A stretch of DNA of 64,000 nucleotides from an uncultured Ruminococcus sp. (GCA_900315755.1 ONAI01000001.1:46696-110695); one strand, 5' to 3'. Positions 1-9,143 are shown, counted from the first letter of the stretch. Numbers and translations are program-made. Notes: generated by a model not told the origin, from the sequence alone.

Positions 1-156
1 CTCTTTGAATCCGGTACGGAAGAGTACCATAACAGGCAGAAAATCAGGATGTATGTCCTTTGAAAGACGTATTGAGAAACGAACTGTCTCAAACTGTCTC
101 ACCGCACCGAAAATTGATTTATAAGACAGATCCCAAGTGTCATATATAGGTTTCAT
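1..156 (-). CDS. Glycoside hydrolase GH13-type protein, N-terminal fragment (runs off the window)
   Basis: Reading the minus strand from an ATG at 156 gives 52 open codons that reach the window edge without a stop. A GGAGA ribosome site lies six bases upstream. The start reads MKPIYDTWDLSYKSIFGAV and continues with RFSIRL, which resembles the N-terminal beta-sandwich of Bacillota alpha-amylase/neopullulanase proteins, where a KSPFGAV-like segment precedes a strand of the FRIRL type. It lies directly downstream of glycogen phosphorylase on the same strand, so a role in glucan breakdown fits. The family call is inferred from about 50 residues, and no catalytic residues are in view. Confidence 0.55.
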   Translation of the reverse strand, partial: MKPIYDTWDLSYKSIFGAVRQFETVRFSIRLSKDIHPDFLPVMVLFRTGFKE

Positions 157-200
157 AGTTGTCTCCGTTTTCAATAGTGATTTTGTTTAAACACGCCAAT

Positions 201-223
201 AGGGGACGGCAAAAACGTCCCCT
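201..223. other. Perfect 8-bp stem-loop between glgP and the GH13 gene
   Basis: AGGGGACG at 201-208 pairs with CGTCCCCT at 216-223 around a 7-base loop. Neither strand has a good U-tract after the stem. It is therefore more likely an mRNA-processing or partial-termination hairpin between two co-transcribed genes than a full terminator. Confidence 0.5.
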
Positions 224-269
224 AAAATACGTGGTTTGATTATTGTGAAATGCAGCCGAGTCCCATATG

Positions 270-2678
270 TCAGCGTAAGTGCCAGATGTTATCAGCGTAC
301 TCGGTAACAGCACGGTCAGCAGAGAAGATACCTGCACCGGCAATGTTGTTGAGCGACATCTTAGCCCACTTCATCTTATCGTTATAGCACTCAGTTGCAT
401 ACTGCTGAGCCTTGCGGTAGCTGTCGAAATCAGCAAGCACCATGTAAGGATCGCTTTCCTTGAGTGAATTAGCAACATCATTGAAAGTACATCCGTTGAT
501 ACCGTGATACATACGCTCGATAGCTTCGTGTATACGATTATCGCTGTTGTAGTAGTTGATCGGGTTATAGCCGTTAGCCTTGAGAGCATTCACCTCAGGA
601 GTTGTCATACCGAAGATAATTATATTATCTTCTCCGCAAGCCTCTCTTATTTCGATGTTAGCGCCGTCGAGAGTACCGAGAGTGATAGCACCATTGAGCA
701 TGAGTTTCATGCATCCTGTACCCGAAGCCTCTGTACCTGCAAGTGAGATCTGTTCTGAGATGTCGGCAGCCGGCATGAGGTGCTCAGAAAGCGTTACGCA
801 GTAGTTCTCAAGGAATACGACCTGAAGTTTCTGATTGATATGCGGATTTTTCCTTATCTCTTCCGAGATAGCCCAGATCATCTTGATTATCTGCTTAGCA
901 AGATAGTAGCCCGGAGCAGCCTTAGCAGCAAAGATATAAGTCTTAGGAGTGAAAGGAGCGTCAGGATTATTGAGCAGATAAGCGTAATCCGTGAGTATAT
1001 TCATAACGTTGAGGTGCTGTCTCTTGTATTCGTGGAGACGCTTTACCTGAACATCGAAAATGCTGTCAGTATTGAGGGCTGTGCCGGTTTCCTTCATGAC
1101 ATATTTAGCAAAGCTTTCCTTGCTTGCCTTCTTAACTTCAAGGAGCTTGCCGAGAACTTCCTCATCGTTCTGGAATGCTCTGAACTTTTCAAGTTCATCA
1201 GAATCCTTGATAAACTTCTTGCCGATAGTATCTGAAAGAAGCTTTGTAAGCGCAGGATTGGACTGTGTGAGCCATCTTCTGTAAGCGATACCGTTGGTAA
1301 CGTTCTTGAATTTTTCAGGAGTATTCTCATATTCATCGTGGAATACCGACTGCTTGATGATCTCTGAATGAAGCTTTGATACGCCGTTTACGCTGTGTGA
1401 AGCCGCAACACAGAGAGTAGCCATATGGATAGTATTATCCTTGATGATCGACATTCTTGTAGTCTTAGCACTATCGTAGCCGTTTTTCTCCATAAGTGAC
1501 TGGCAGTAGCGGTTGTTGATCTCAACAATGATCGAGAATATACGCGGAATAACAGCCTTAACAAGGTTGACATCCCATTTTTCGAGTGCTTCAGCCATAA
1601 CAGTATGGTTGGTGTAAGCGAAAGTACGTGTAACGATGTCCCATGCCTTTTCCCATGTATAGCCGCAGTCATCAAGAAGGATACGCATAAGTTCAGGGAT
1701 AGCAAGAGTCGGGTGGGTATCGTTGATGTGTATAGCGACCTTATCAGCGAGGTTTTCAAGAGTGCCGTAAACATTCATGTGTGTGTTTACGATGTCGCCG
1801 ATAGAAGCTGCACAGAGGAAATACTGCTGACGCAGGCGGAGACTCTTACCCTCAAGATGGTTATCATTAGGATAGAGTATCTTCGAGATAGCGTTTGCAA
1901 TAGAGTTCTGAGCAAGCGCCTTTTCGTAATTGCCCTTGTTGAACATCTCCATATTGAAGTTAGGAGCTTTAGCAGACCAGAGACGAAGTACAGACACACC
2001 TTCTCCGCCGTAGCCGGATACATACATATCATATGGAGTTGCAACAACAGTATTGTAATTCACATGGGAGATATAGTGATACTGATTATCCCAGTATTCC
2101 TGAAGATCACCCTCGAAATGGATGTCGATAGCGAGCTCCGGCTTAGGAACGAGCCATACTGAACCCCCGGGAAGCCAGTTATCAGGGAGCTCTGTCTGCC
2201 AGCCGTCTTCGAGCTTCTGCTGGAAGATACCATATTCATAGCAGATAGAGTAGCCCATTGCTGGGAAACCTGTCGTAGCAAGACCGTCAAGATAGCAGGC
2301 AGCAAGACGTCCGAGACCGCCGTTTCCAAGACCTGCATCCGGCTCATATTCATATATCTTATCGAGATTTATATCATATTCCTTGAGCATGGATGTAATA
2401 TCATCAGCAAGTTCAAGGTTATAAATGCTTGTTTTGAGTGAACGTCCCATAAGGAATTCCATAGAAAGATAGTAGACCTGTTTTCCGCCTATGGAATGGG
2501 TATGGTTGATGAAGCTCTGTCTCTTTGCGCCGAGGATCTCAACGATGATAGAGGAGAGCACCTGATAGACCTGCTTGTCGGAAGCATCCTCCGGAGAAAC
2601 GCTGTAAAGAAGCTGCAATTTCTTCGGGAACTCACTCCTGATAACATTCATAAGAGGATTAACTTTTTTGTTAGCCAT
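270..2678 (-). CDS. glgP: Glycogen/maltodextrin phosphorylase
   Basis: Releases glucose-1-phosphate from the non-reducing ends of alpha-1,4-glucans using phosphate and pyridoxal phosphate (GT35 family); it is cytoplasmic. The 802-residue length is normal for bacterial glycogen phosphorylases. Visible family segments are the N-terminal SMEFLMGRSL, the glycine-rich DAGLGNGGLGRLAACYLD, VKRLHEYKRQ, and the pyridoxal-phosphate site EASGTGCMKLMLNGA, where K is the Schiff-base lysine. The ATG at 2678 has a GGAG site upstream, and a minus-strand promoter lies at 2800-2828. The glycogen-degrading gene lies upstream of a GH13-type gene on the same strand, which suggests a small glucan-use operon. Confidence 0.96.
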   Translation of the reverse strand: MANKKVNPLMNVIRSEFPKKLQLLYSVSPEDASDKQVYQVLSSIIVEILGAKRQSFINHTHSIGGKQVYYLSMEFLMGRSLKTSIYNLELADDITSMLKEYDINLDKIYEYEPDAGLGNGGLGRLAACYLDGLATTGFPAMGYSICYEYGIFQQKLEDGWQTELPDNWLPGGSVWLVPKPELAIDIHFEGDLQEYWDNQYHYISHVNYNTVVATPYDMYVSGYGGEGVSVLRLWSAKAPNFNMEMFNKGNYEKALAQNSIANAISKILYPNDNHLEGKSLRLRQQYFLCAASIGDIVNTHMNVYGTLENLADKVAIHINDTHPTLAIPELMRILLDDCGYTWEKAWDIVTRTFAYTNHTVMAEALEKWDVNLVKAVIPRIFSIIVEINNRYCQSLMEKNGYDSAKTTRMSIIKDNTIHMATLCVAASHSVNGVSKLHSEIIKQSVFHDEYENTPEKFKNVTNGIAYRRWLTQSNPALTKLLSDTIGKKFIKDSDELEKFRAFQNDEEVLGKLLEVKKASKESFAKYVMKETGTALNTDSIFDVQVKRLHEYKRQHLNVMNILTDYAYLLNNPDAPFTPKTYIFAAKAAPGYYLAKQIIKMIWAISEEIRKNPHINQKLQVVFLENYCVTLSEHLMPAADISEQISLAGTEASGTGCMKLMLNGAITLGTLDGANIEIREACGEDNIIIFGMTTPEVNALKANGYNPINYYNSDNRIHEAIERMYHGINGCTFNDVANSLKESDPYMVLADFDSYRKAQQYATECYNDKMKWAKMSLNNIAGAGIFSADRAVTEYADNIWHLR

Positions 2679-2799
2679 TATAAAAACTCCATTCTGTTAC
2701 AGAATACGCGGCGTTAATACAAAACGTATAATGCGTATCAGCCTCCGCGCACGTACCGCCGTCACCCCTGACACATATATTTACAAACGGTATATTTCA

Positions 2800-2828
2800 A
2801 TTATACTATTTTTGCATAGTTTTTGCAA
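2800..2828 (-). promoter_or_regulatory. Sigma-A promoter for glgP
   Basis: On the minus strand TTGCAA (2828-2823) and TATAAT (2805-2800) are separated by 17 bases, about 125 bp before the glgP start. The rest of the 503-bp gap between glgP and the next gene holds only the opposing promoter at 3039-3067 and AT-rich sequence. Confidence 0.7.
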
Positions 2829-3038
2829 CTGTATATTTCAACAAATATTTATCCACGAAATATACATATTGCGAAAAACGAACAAAGAAAAGGCGTTTCA
2901 GGCGAGAAATAAGCAGGCATTGATTGTGCACGATGACGAATCGTAAATAATTAACAGTCAATTTTAGTGAATTCTGACGAACAAAAGATACTTTTTCAGA
3001 TAAGCATATATTTTTAAAAAATAAAACCATAAAAAGGT

Positions 3039-3067
3039 TTGAAATCTGTCGCAATATGTGTTATAAT
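3039..3067 (+). promoter_or_regulatory. Sigma-A promoter for the S26-like membrane protein gene
   Basis: TTGAAA at 3039-3044 and TATAAT at 3062-3067 are separated by 17 bases, leaving a 5' leader of roughly 110 bases before the ATG at 3182. Confidence 0.65.
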
Positions 3068-3181
3068 ATTTTTATCCGCTTTTTGATTTGATTATCTAAG
3101 GCGGCAAATAACACTTCATAGTAATATTTATTATTAATGTGTAGCGATAGAAAAAGATTAAAAAGAAAAGGATGATCGTAA

Positions 3182-4378
3182 ATGGAAAAGAATAAAGGAT
3201 TCTCAATACTTAAAGGCTTCCTGGTTATCGTTTGCATACTGCTGATAATCGTTGCCGCAGGTGTTAACGTTGCATTCTCAAACGGTAAGATCCCTCATAT
3301 CCTCGGAAGGTATATCTATGTTGTAGATAAAAAAGACAACATGGGCAATTACGTTTCGGAAGGCTCTGCACTTCTTGCTAAAGACGCTAAAAACCAGTCT
3401 ATCACAAACGGTCAGGTAGTTCTCTGCTATCCGGCTGATAAGCCTGATGAGCTCCGTGTCCGCGAAATAATCAATGCCGACAGCGTAAACGATAAATATG
3501 GCACAAAGGACGCTACTCACATTGACAAAGCCGGTCCGGACGGCGACGGTACTATCTCCAAGGACAAGATCGTTGCAGTATGTTCAGGCTATCCCGAAAG
3601 CAAGGATCTCGGCGCTTTCATAAGATTCACAACATCTATCAAGGGTATACTCGCTCTTCTTATACTTCCCTGCGTTATCCTTGTTATACTCCTCATCGTC
3701 AAGATCGCTTCTTCCGGCAGTGATTCCGATGAAGATGATAATTTCGACTTCTATGAATACGACGAAGAAGCTAAGAAAATTCCTCAGAGACACTCTCATG
3801 TCAAGAACGGAACTCCTCTCTTCGAGGCTTCACAGGAAATACAGCCAAGCGATGAACTCGAACGCAAGAAAATGTCTATCGCTGAAAATTTCAGCCAGAA
3901 GCAGGTGAACCACGATTCGCCTTACCAGAAGGAAAAAGAACGCACTATGCAGTTCAGAAGCCAGCGCTCCGCTGAATCCGCATTTGCAGCAAGAAATGTA
4001 GGCGGTTCTTCATCTACCGCTCCTACCGCAGATGCTCTCCGCGAGGAAATGCTCAGAAAAACTGCCGAAGCCGAGCGCACAGGTACTTTCAGCATCAAAA
4101 ACGCCAGCACAGATACTTCAGCTGCATCAAGTGTTCCGGACAACACAGGCGTACTTTCAAAGGCTCAGCTTGCTGAAATGTCCAGAAACGATGTTCCGAG
4201 AACAACGCCTCTGAGGAGTCAGTCTGCAAACGCTTACGCTCCGAAAAAGAGCGATTCGCCTGATATTACAGACATCCTCAGAAAAACTGATTCCGAATCC
4301 ACTAAGAAAAAGCCTGTTTCCGATATGTCAGTTGACGATCTTCTCAAGATCATCGAAAACGAAAAGAAAAAGCTCTGA
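3182..4378 (+). CDS. Two-span membrane protein resembling a SipW/S26 signal peptidase without obvious catalytic residues
   Basis: 398 residues. A first membrane span lies at about 9-31, followed by an external region of about 120 residues. A second span lies at about 152-173, then a long, polar, serine/alanine-rich cytoplasmic tail. The external part (GQVVLCYPADKPDELRVREI followed later by DGDGTISKD) has the layout of SipW-like S26 signal peptidases. However, I cannot find the catalytic Ser-Met-x-Pro motif or a clear general-base lysine or histidine. It may be a non-catalytic relative, or the resemblance may be superficial. The start ATG has AAAAGGATG upstream; the gene has its own promoter and a strong terminator, so it is probably monocistronic. 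Confidence 0.5.
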   Translation: MEKNKGFSILKGFLVIVCILLIIVAAGVNVAFSNGKIPHILGRYIYVVDKKDNMGNYVSEGSALLAKDAKNQSITNGQVVLCYPADKPDELRVREIINADSVNDKYGTKDATHIDKAGPDGDGTISKDKIVAVCSGYPESKDLGAFIRFTTSIKGILALLILPCVILVILLIVKIASSGSDSDEDDNFDFYEYDEEAKKIPQRHSHVKNGTPLFEASQEIQPSDELERKKMSIAENFSQKQVNHDSPYQKEKERTMQFRSQRSAESAFAARNVGGSSSTAPTADALREEMLRKTAEAERTGTFSIKNASTDTSAASSVPDNTGVLSKAQLAEMSRNDVPRTTPLRSQSANAYAPKKSDSPDITDILRKTDSESTKKKPVSDMSVDDLLKIIENEKKKL

Positions 4379-4385
4379 TAGCTCA

Positions 4386-4414
4386 ACGGACTGCTTCATG
4401 CAGTCCGTTTTTTT
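4386..4414 (+). terminator. Rho-independent terminator
   Basis: ACGGACTGC and GCAGTCCGT form a 9-bp stem with a 5-base loop, followed by a run of T residues, just after the stop at 4378. Confidence 0.9.
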
Positions 4415-4468
4415 AGGTCAATAACGTTGTTTATTGTATAAGAATGACCGATAAGGTCAAAATAGATA

Positions 4469-4497
4469 TTGACAAAGCTGTTATCTTGTTATATAAT
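4469..4497 (+). promoter_or_regulatory. Sigma-A promoter for the first cyclophilin gene
   Basis: A consensus TTGACA at 4469 and TATAAT at 4492 are separated by 17 bases. The predicted transcript starts about 30 bases before the ATG at 4530. Confidence 0.8.
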
Positions 4498-4529
4498 TAT
4501 TTTATGTATCATACAGAGAGGTTGTTTTG

Positions 4530-5339
4530 ATGACAAAAAAGAATAATTTCCCTAAAATGCTCATTCTGATGACGCTTACTATGGGAGCATTTTCACTTGC
4601 ACTCATGCTGTTCGCAACAACACGCGATCAGAATAACAATAAACCAATAAGTATTGATCTCTCTACATTCAGGCTCGTTCAGCTTGAAGACCCCAAGGTC
4701 GGTGACCAGATAGCAATAGTTGATACAACGATCGGTGAAGTGCGTTTCAGGCTCTATCCCGAATACGCTCCCGAAGCCGTAAATAACTTCGTAAAACTTG
4801 CAGAAAGCGGTGCTTACAACGATACCTATGTTTTCGATGCTCAGAACGGAGCTTACTCCGCTATGGGAGCACCTAACCGCAACGGCTCGATCAACGGAAG
4901 CTATTCTCAGGACAGCGAACACGTCGAGCGCGAACTGCACCAGAATCTCTGGCCTTTCAGAGGTGCTGTATGTATGCTGAATACATCCTACGACCAGACG
5001 CTTAAAGAAAAGATCTTCGGCGGCGGTACTTATTACTGCGGAAGCAGATTCATTATACTTAATTCAGTCAAATTTACCGAGGAATTCAGTCAGGATGTCA
5101 GAGACTCGTCTTTCTCTCCTGAACTCGCAGAAGCGTTCATAAAACAGGGCGGTATCCCTAATTTCTCTCAGCAAATGACTATCATCGGTCAGACTTATAA
5201 GGGATACGACATCGTTGATAAGCTTGCTTCACTTGAAAACCAGGAAAACGGCGATTACCTTATGCCTAAAGAAGAGATAAAAGTTATATCAGTGAAAATA
5301 GACAAATTCGCCGACGGAGACGAAATAGAAAAAAGATAG
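4530..5339 (+). CDS. Membrane-anchored, divergent cyclophilin-type peptidyl-prolyl isomerase
   Basis: 269 residues: one N-terminal membrane anchor (about 8-28), then a cyclophilin-like domain. The family's early strand pattern is visible as IVDTTIGEVRFRLYPEYAPE followed by AVNNFVKLAESGAY. The usual FHR and FMIQGGDP active-site segments are not recognisable here; the equivalent place reads YVFDAQNG. Isomerase activity is therefore doubtful and a chaperone-like role is possible. ATG 4530 is preferred over the in-frame TTG one codon earlier. The next gene encodes a canonical cyclophilin, so the two probably arose by duplication and divergence. It would act at the outer face of the membrane. Confidence 0.7.
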   Translation: MTKKNNFPKMLILMTLTMGAFSLALMLFATTRDQNNNKPISIDLSTFRLVQLEDPKVGDQIAIVDTTIGEVRFRLYPEYAPEAVNNFVKLAESGAYNDTYVFDAQNGAYSAMGAPNRNGSINGSYSQDSEHVERELHQNLWPFRGAVCMLNTSYDQTLKEKIFGGGTYYCGSRFIILNSVKFTEEFSQDVRDSSFSPELAEAFIKQGGIPNFSQQMTIIGQTYKGYDIVDKLASLENQENGDYLMPKEEIKVISVKIDKFADGDEIEKR

Positions 5340-5409
5340 CATATTATAGCAAATGTGTTCCGTTTCGTCAGGCGATTTGCCTGATTGTTACAAAAACAGA
5401 TGCAAACTC

Positions 5410-5438
5410 TTTACAAAGCACCGTATTTGGTGTATAAT
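5410..5438 (+). promoter_or_regulatory. Sigma-A promoter for the second cyclophilin gene
   Basis: TTTACA at 5410 and TATAAT at 5433 with a 17-base spacer, 66 bases before the start codon. Confidence 0.7.
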
Positions 5439-5504
5439 AAATAAGTTGAATTGATTTTTTTGTGAATTACTTGATCTCACAAATTATTTCAAGGAGTGAA
5501 TATT

Positions 5505-6368
5505 ATGTTCAAAAAAGCTGCAGTTGCTATAATGTGCAGTGCTATGCTCACTGCATCTCTTGCTTCATGCGGTCAGAAGAATATCAGTATCTCAGACAGC
5601 AGCAGCAACGCTGCACAGTCTACTACCAGCGCAACAAAATCTAATGCAAATGAACCTTTCGGTAATGAAGTCTGTAACTACACAGCACCTGAAGAAGGCG
5701 AAACTGTCATTATTATGACTATCAAGGATTACGGCGATGTTAAGATCAAGCTTTTCCCTGAATACGCCGAAAAAGGTGTCGAGAACTTCAGAACACTCGC
5801 TGAACAGGGATATTACGATAATCTTACATTCCACAGAATAATTAATAATTTCATGATACAGGGCGGAGATCCTCTGGGTACAGGCCGCGGCGGAGAGTCC
5901 ATATGGGGCGCAAAATTCGATGGCGGCACTGATTCACATCTCATCCATACAGCAGGTGCAGTCGCTTACGCTAACAGCGGCTCAACCGCTACAAACGGCA
6001 GCCAGTTCTATATCGTTACAGGTAAGAAATATCCGGAGAACCAGTTCGCTGCAAATTATCCGGAAGCTGCTAAAAAAGCCTATATGAAGGCTGGCGGTAC
6101 TCCTTTCCTTGACGGTAAATATACCGTTTTCGGACAGGTTTACGACGGACTTGATATTGTATTCAAACTCCAGCAGGTAGAAACAGACTCCAATGATAAG
6201 CCTGTAACTCCTGTTGTTATCGAATCAATGAAGGTTGCAAAATATGACGGCGGCGCTCTGAGATGGTACATCGAAGACTATTCAGATACTGCTGCATCTT
6301 CAGAAGCTTCAACACAGGCTAAGACAGAAGCTTCCACTCAGCCGGAAACCGAAACTGTTTCCGAATAA
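5505..6368 (+). CDS. Lipoprotein cyclophilin-type peptidyl-prolyl cis-trans isomerase
   Basis: 287 residues. The signal peptide ends in a lipobox (SLASC, Cys at about residue 23), so the protein should be tethered outside the membrane, where it helps secreted proteins fold. The cyclophilin domain (about 60-250) keeps the catalytic region: TFHRIINNFMIQGGDPLGTG, then GSQFYIVTG and FGQVYDGLDIV. The C-terminal tail is Ser/Thr/Glu-rich with repeated EAST-like units. ATG 5505 is used because AAGGAG lies eight bases upstream; the in-frame GTG at 5496 overlaps that site. A weak hairpin (6388-6414) separates it from murA, and the two may be partly co-transcribed. Confidence 0.9.
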   Translation: MFKKAAVAIMCSAMLTASLASCGQKNISISDSSSNAAQSTTSATKSNANEPFGNEVCNYTAPEEGETVIIMTIKDYGDVKIKLFPEYAEKGVENFRTLAEQGYYDNLTFHRIINNFMIQGGDPLGTGRGGESIWGAKFDGGTDSHLIHTAGAVAYANSGSTATNGSQFYIVTGKKYPENQFAANYPEAAKKAYMKAGGTPFLDGKYTVFGQVYDGLDIVFKLQQVETDSNDKPVTPVVIESMKVAKYDGGALRWYIEDYSDTAASSEASTQAKTEASTQPETETVSE

Positions 6369-6433
6369 GATAGACAAAAGAAAGAAGTTCAGGAAAAGAT
6401 ATATATATCCTGAAAATTAAGGAGAGAAATCAA

Positions 6434-7732
6434 TTGGATAAATTTGTTATAAAGGGCGGCAGACGTCTTACCGGAGAGGTCACTATAAGCGGCGCAAAAA
6501 ACGCTGCTGTTGCAATACTCCCGGCTGTAATTCTTGCAGATGAACCCTGTGTTATCGAAAACGTTCCTTCGATCAGCGATGTCAATATAAGCCTTCGCAT
6601 ACTCAAGGAAATGGGCGCAGTTGTCGAAAACATCGGCAAAGATACTTACAGAATTGATCCTACCGGTATAGATAAATGCTGCGTTCCGTATGAAACTGCA
6701 AGAAAAATGCGCGCTTCATACTATTTTCTCGGCGCTCTTCTCGGCAAATTCAATAAGGCAAGAGTTTCTATGCCAGGCGGATGTCCGCTCGGCGATCGTC
6801 CGATAGACCAGCACCTCAAAGCATTTTCGGCTCTCGGCGCTGAATATTCCCTCAGTCAGGGAATGATCGACCTCAAAGCAGATAAGCTCAGAGGCAGCCA
6901 GATATTCTTCGATGTTGTAACAGTCGGTGCAACCATGAACGCTATGCTCGCTGCTGTCAAGGCAGAAGGTCTTACAGTTATCGAGAACGCTGCTAAAGAG
7001 CCGCATATCGTTGATCTTGCTAACTGTCTCAACTCTATGGGCGCTAACATCATGGGCGCCGGTACTGATGTTATCAAGATCAGAGGCGTTGAACACCTCC
7101 ATGGTACTACTTATGCCGTTATACCGGATCAGATCGAAGCCGGTACATTCATGATCGCTGCTGCCGCTACAAGAGGCGATGTTCTTATCAAGAACGTCAT
7201 CCCGAAGCATCTCGAGTCTATAACCAAGAAGCTTGAGAAGATCGGCGTAAGCATCGAGCAGTACGACGACAGCATAAGAGTCTGGGTAGAAGGCGCTCTC
7301 GTAAAGGCTAATGTAAAAACTACTCCGCATCCCGGATTCCCTACTGATATGCAGCCTCAGATAGCTACTCTCCTTACTCTCGCAGAAGGCACAAGCATTG
7401 TCACCGAGGGCGTTTGGGAACAGCGTTTCCGCTATGTTGACGAACTCAGACGCATGGGTGCTGATATTACCGTAAACGGCAAAGTCGCTCTTATCGAAGG
7501 TACAGGCAAGCTTATGGGTGCTCCTGTAAAAGCCTGTGACCTCAGAGCAGGTGCTGCACTTATTATTGCAGGTCTCGCTGCTCAGGGCATCACTGAGATC
7601 GAGGATATTTTCCACATCGAACGCGGCTATGACTGCATGGAAGGTAAACTCCGTAAGCTCGGTGCTGATATTGAAAAGGTAAGCATTCCAGATAAGGCTG
7701 TTGGTAAAAACAACAAAAAAGAAGCAGTCTGA
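6434..7732 (+). CDS. murA: UDP-N-acetylglucosamine 1-carboxyvinyltransferase
   Basis: First committed step of peptidoglycan synthesis: transfers enolpyruvate from phosphoenolpyruvate to UDP-GlcNAc in the cytoplasm. 432 residues, with the EPSP-synthase-like double domain. Diagnostic segments are GEVTISGAKNAAVAILPA at the N-terminus, the loop MPGGCPLGDRPIDQHL carrying the phosphoenolpyruvate-binding (fosfomycin-target) cysteine, and PGFPTDMQPQ late in the protein. Translation starts at a TTG (6434) with AAGGAGAG upstream; no in-frame ATG fits the conserved N-terminus. The lysine-rich tail is short. A terminator follows immediately. Confidence 0.96.
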   Translation: MDKFVIKGGRRLTGEVTISGAKNAAVAILPAVILADEPCVIENVPSISDVNISLRILKEMGAVVENIGKDTYRIDPTGIDKCCVPYETARKMRASYYFLGALLGKFNKARVSMPGGCPLGDRPIDQHLKAFSALGAEYSLSQGMIDLKADKLRGSQIFFDVVTVGATMNAMLAAVKAEGLTVIENAAKEPHIVDLANCLNSMGANIMGAGTDVIKIRGVEHLHGTTYAVIPDQIEAGTFMIAAAATRGDVLIKNVIPKHLESITKKLEKIGVSIEQYDDSIRVWVEGALVKANVKTTPHPGFPTDMQPQIATLLTLAEGTSIVTEGVWEQRFRYVDELRRMGADITVNGKVALIEGTGKLMGAPVKACDLRAGAALIIAGLAAQGITEIEDIFHIERGYDCMEGKLRKLGADIEKVSIPDKAVGKNNKKEAV

Positions 7733-7744
7733 TAATTGAAGCTC

Positions 7745-7769
7745 AGGACGACCTCTGGTCGTCCTTTTT
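7745..7769 (+). terminator. Terminator of murA
   Basis: AGGACGACC and GGTCGTCCT form a 9-bp stem with a 3-base loop, followed by five T residues. Confidence 0.9.
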
Positions 7770-7781
7770 ATATGCCGCATC

Positions 7782-7812
7782 AAAAATGACGTTCCAGAGG
7801 AACGTCATTTTT
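7782..7812. terminator. Bidirectional terminator between murA and the dockerin gene
   Basis: AAAAATGACGTTCC (7782-7795) pairs fully with 7799-7812. The A-rich and T-rich flanks let it work on both strands. It lies immediately after the stop of the minus-strand dockerin gene. Confidence 0.85.
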
Positions 7813-7814
7813 TG

Positions 7815-8981
7815 TTATAGTATATCCACTATTTTCAGCGTGTATTTCTGTATCGTAAGAGCATCATTAAGCGAAAGTCCTTTACTTCCGTCAACATCGC
7901 CGTTTGATTCGCCAAGAACTGTGATTTTATCCGCACTTGTGCCATTAAGACCGTATTTCGTCGGATTCAGATTCGACTGCATTACGATGACCACATCAGA
8001 CATATTTACATCACTATCGCAATTAGCATCGCCGCGTATTGCATCAGACGGACCTACCGTTATATAACTCATCATAAGATTATTGCCGCATATGGCATAT
8101 ACCGTAGCCTTTCCAGTACCAACAGCAGTTACAAGTCCATTATCAACGGTAACAACACCAAGATTATCGCTTGTCCACATAACGTCCTCGCCGGGAGGTG
8201 CGTTCATGAGCAGAAGCTGACTCGTACTGCCGACGGTCATTTTAACACCATCCGGTATTATCCTCGGCTGAGTATCCTCTGTCGGAGGCTGATAATCAGG
8301 AGATTCAAGCTTGATATAGCCATTTTCGATACCTTTTGTAAATATCCAGCCCTGCATCAGTCTGCCGGCATAATTATTAGTAACATTAGTGAACATATCG
8401 CTTGTATATTCATCAGCCTCAAATTCTATACCTATCGGATAAACATCGCCTTCTTTAGCATCATCCGGAATAATGAACTCAGCGGTATACATAACGCCGT
8501 CCTTGCCGTAGTTATCGTCCCCTACGGTATAAGCCCACAATTCGCCCTTGATGTTGTCACTCTCATAGCGGTAATTCAACTGACTCTTATAATCAATTTT
8601 ATCGCTGGATATTGCATTTCCTCTTTCAAGAGGCTTATAAGGGTTTGCAACAATAAGCCTGTTATCAAACAGAATATGTATACTTGTCGCAACATAGGCT
8701 TTTTCCGCACCGCTTATACTTATCTCGACCTTCTGCGTAGAGCCCGGAACACTGTCATTATACTTGATTATCTTCTGCTCTACCGATATAGTCGGTTTTA
8801 TTGCTGATTCTGAAAAATCCGGAGCATTTCCATTAGGATACATACTTTCCAAATAGTATGCGCCATTATAGTCCACAGGCTCGTTATCACCTGAATACGA
8901 AGCACTGACCGCTTTACCCGAACCCAATGCAATTCCGCAGCACGCCACAGCTGCTATAATCTTTGAAAGCAATTTGTTCAT
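7815..8981 (-). CDS. Secreted cohesin-like / Ig-like / dockerin protein (cellulosome-type component)
   Basis: 388 residues. A signal peptide (about 1-27) is followed by a beta-rich domain (about 45-215) with cohesin-like features: VEISISGAEKAYVATSIHI near the start and MYTAEFIIPDDAKEGDVYPI late, comparable to the TLKFKVPDDAKDG-type strand of cohesins. Next comes a BIG2-like bacterial Ig domain (about 240-310; TSQLLLMNAPPGEDVMWTSD, then VTAVGTGKATVYA). A type-I dockerin ends the protein, with two calcium-binding F-hands (GDANCDSDVNMSDVVIVMQ and GDVDGSKGLSLNDALTIQKY). A cohesin plus dockerin would make it an adaptor scaffoldin; the dockerin and Ig parts are clear, the cohesin call is moderate. 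ATG 8981 has AAAGGGTGG upstream, with its own promoter at 9038-9066. Confidence 0.8.
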   Translation of the reverse strand: MNKLLSKIIAAVACCGIALGSGKAVSASYSGDNEPVDYNGAYYLESMYPNGNAPDFSESAIKPTISVEQKIIKYNDSVPGSTQKVEISISGAEKAYVATSIHILFDNRLIVANPYKPLERGNAISSDKIDYKSQLNYRYESDNIKGELWAYTVGDDNYGKDGVMYTAEFIIPDDAKEGDVYPIGIEFEADEYTSDMFTNVTNNYAGRLMQGWIFTKGIENGYIKLESPDYQPPTEDTQPRIIPDGVKMTVGSTSQLLLMNAPPGEDVMWTSDNLGVVTVDNGLVTAVGTGKATVYAICGNNLMMSYITVGPSDAIRGDANCDSDVNMSDVVIVMQSNLNPTKYGLNGTSADKITVLGESNGDVDGSKGLSLNDALTIQKYTLKIVDIL

Positions 8982-9037
8982 ATACGCCACCCTTTATTGT
9001 TTATATTTAACAATAAAAATAGAATTTCAACGAATAC

Positions 9038-9066
9038 ATTATACCACATTACAAATAATTTTGCAA
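9038..9066 (-). promoter_or_regulatory. Sigma-A promoter for the dockerin protein gene
   Basis: On the minus strand TTGCAA (9066-9061) and TATAAT (9043-9038) are 17 bases apart. The 314-bp divergent gap also contains the YfhO promoter and nothing else I can identify. Confidence 0.7.
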
Positions 9067-9143
9067 GTAAAATTTTCAATTTTCAGCATTTGATCCAAAT
9101 AAAAAACAATTCATAAAAAAGCGCGCTAAATCCGTTATATTAC

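Noticed and set aside
6716-7783. Minus-strand open frame of 355 residues
   Set aside because: It is opposite to the well-supported murA and has no family features.
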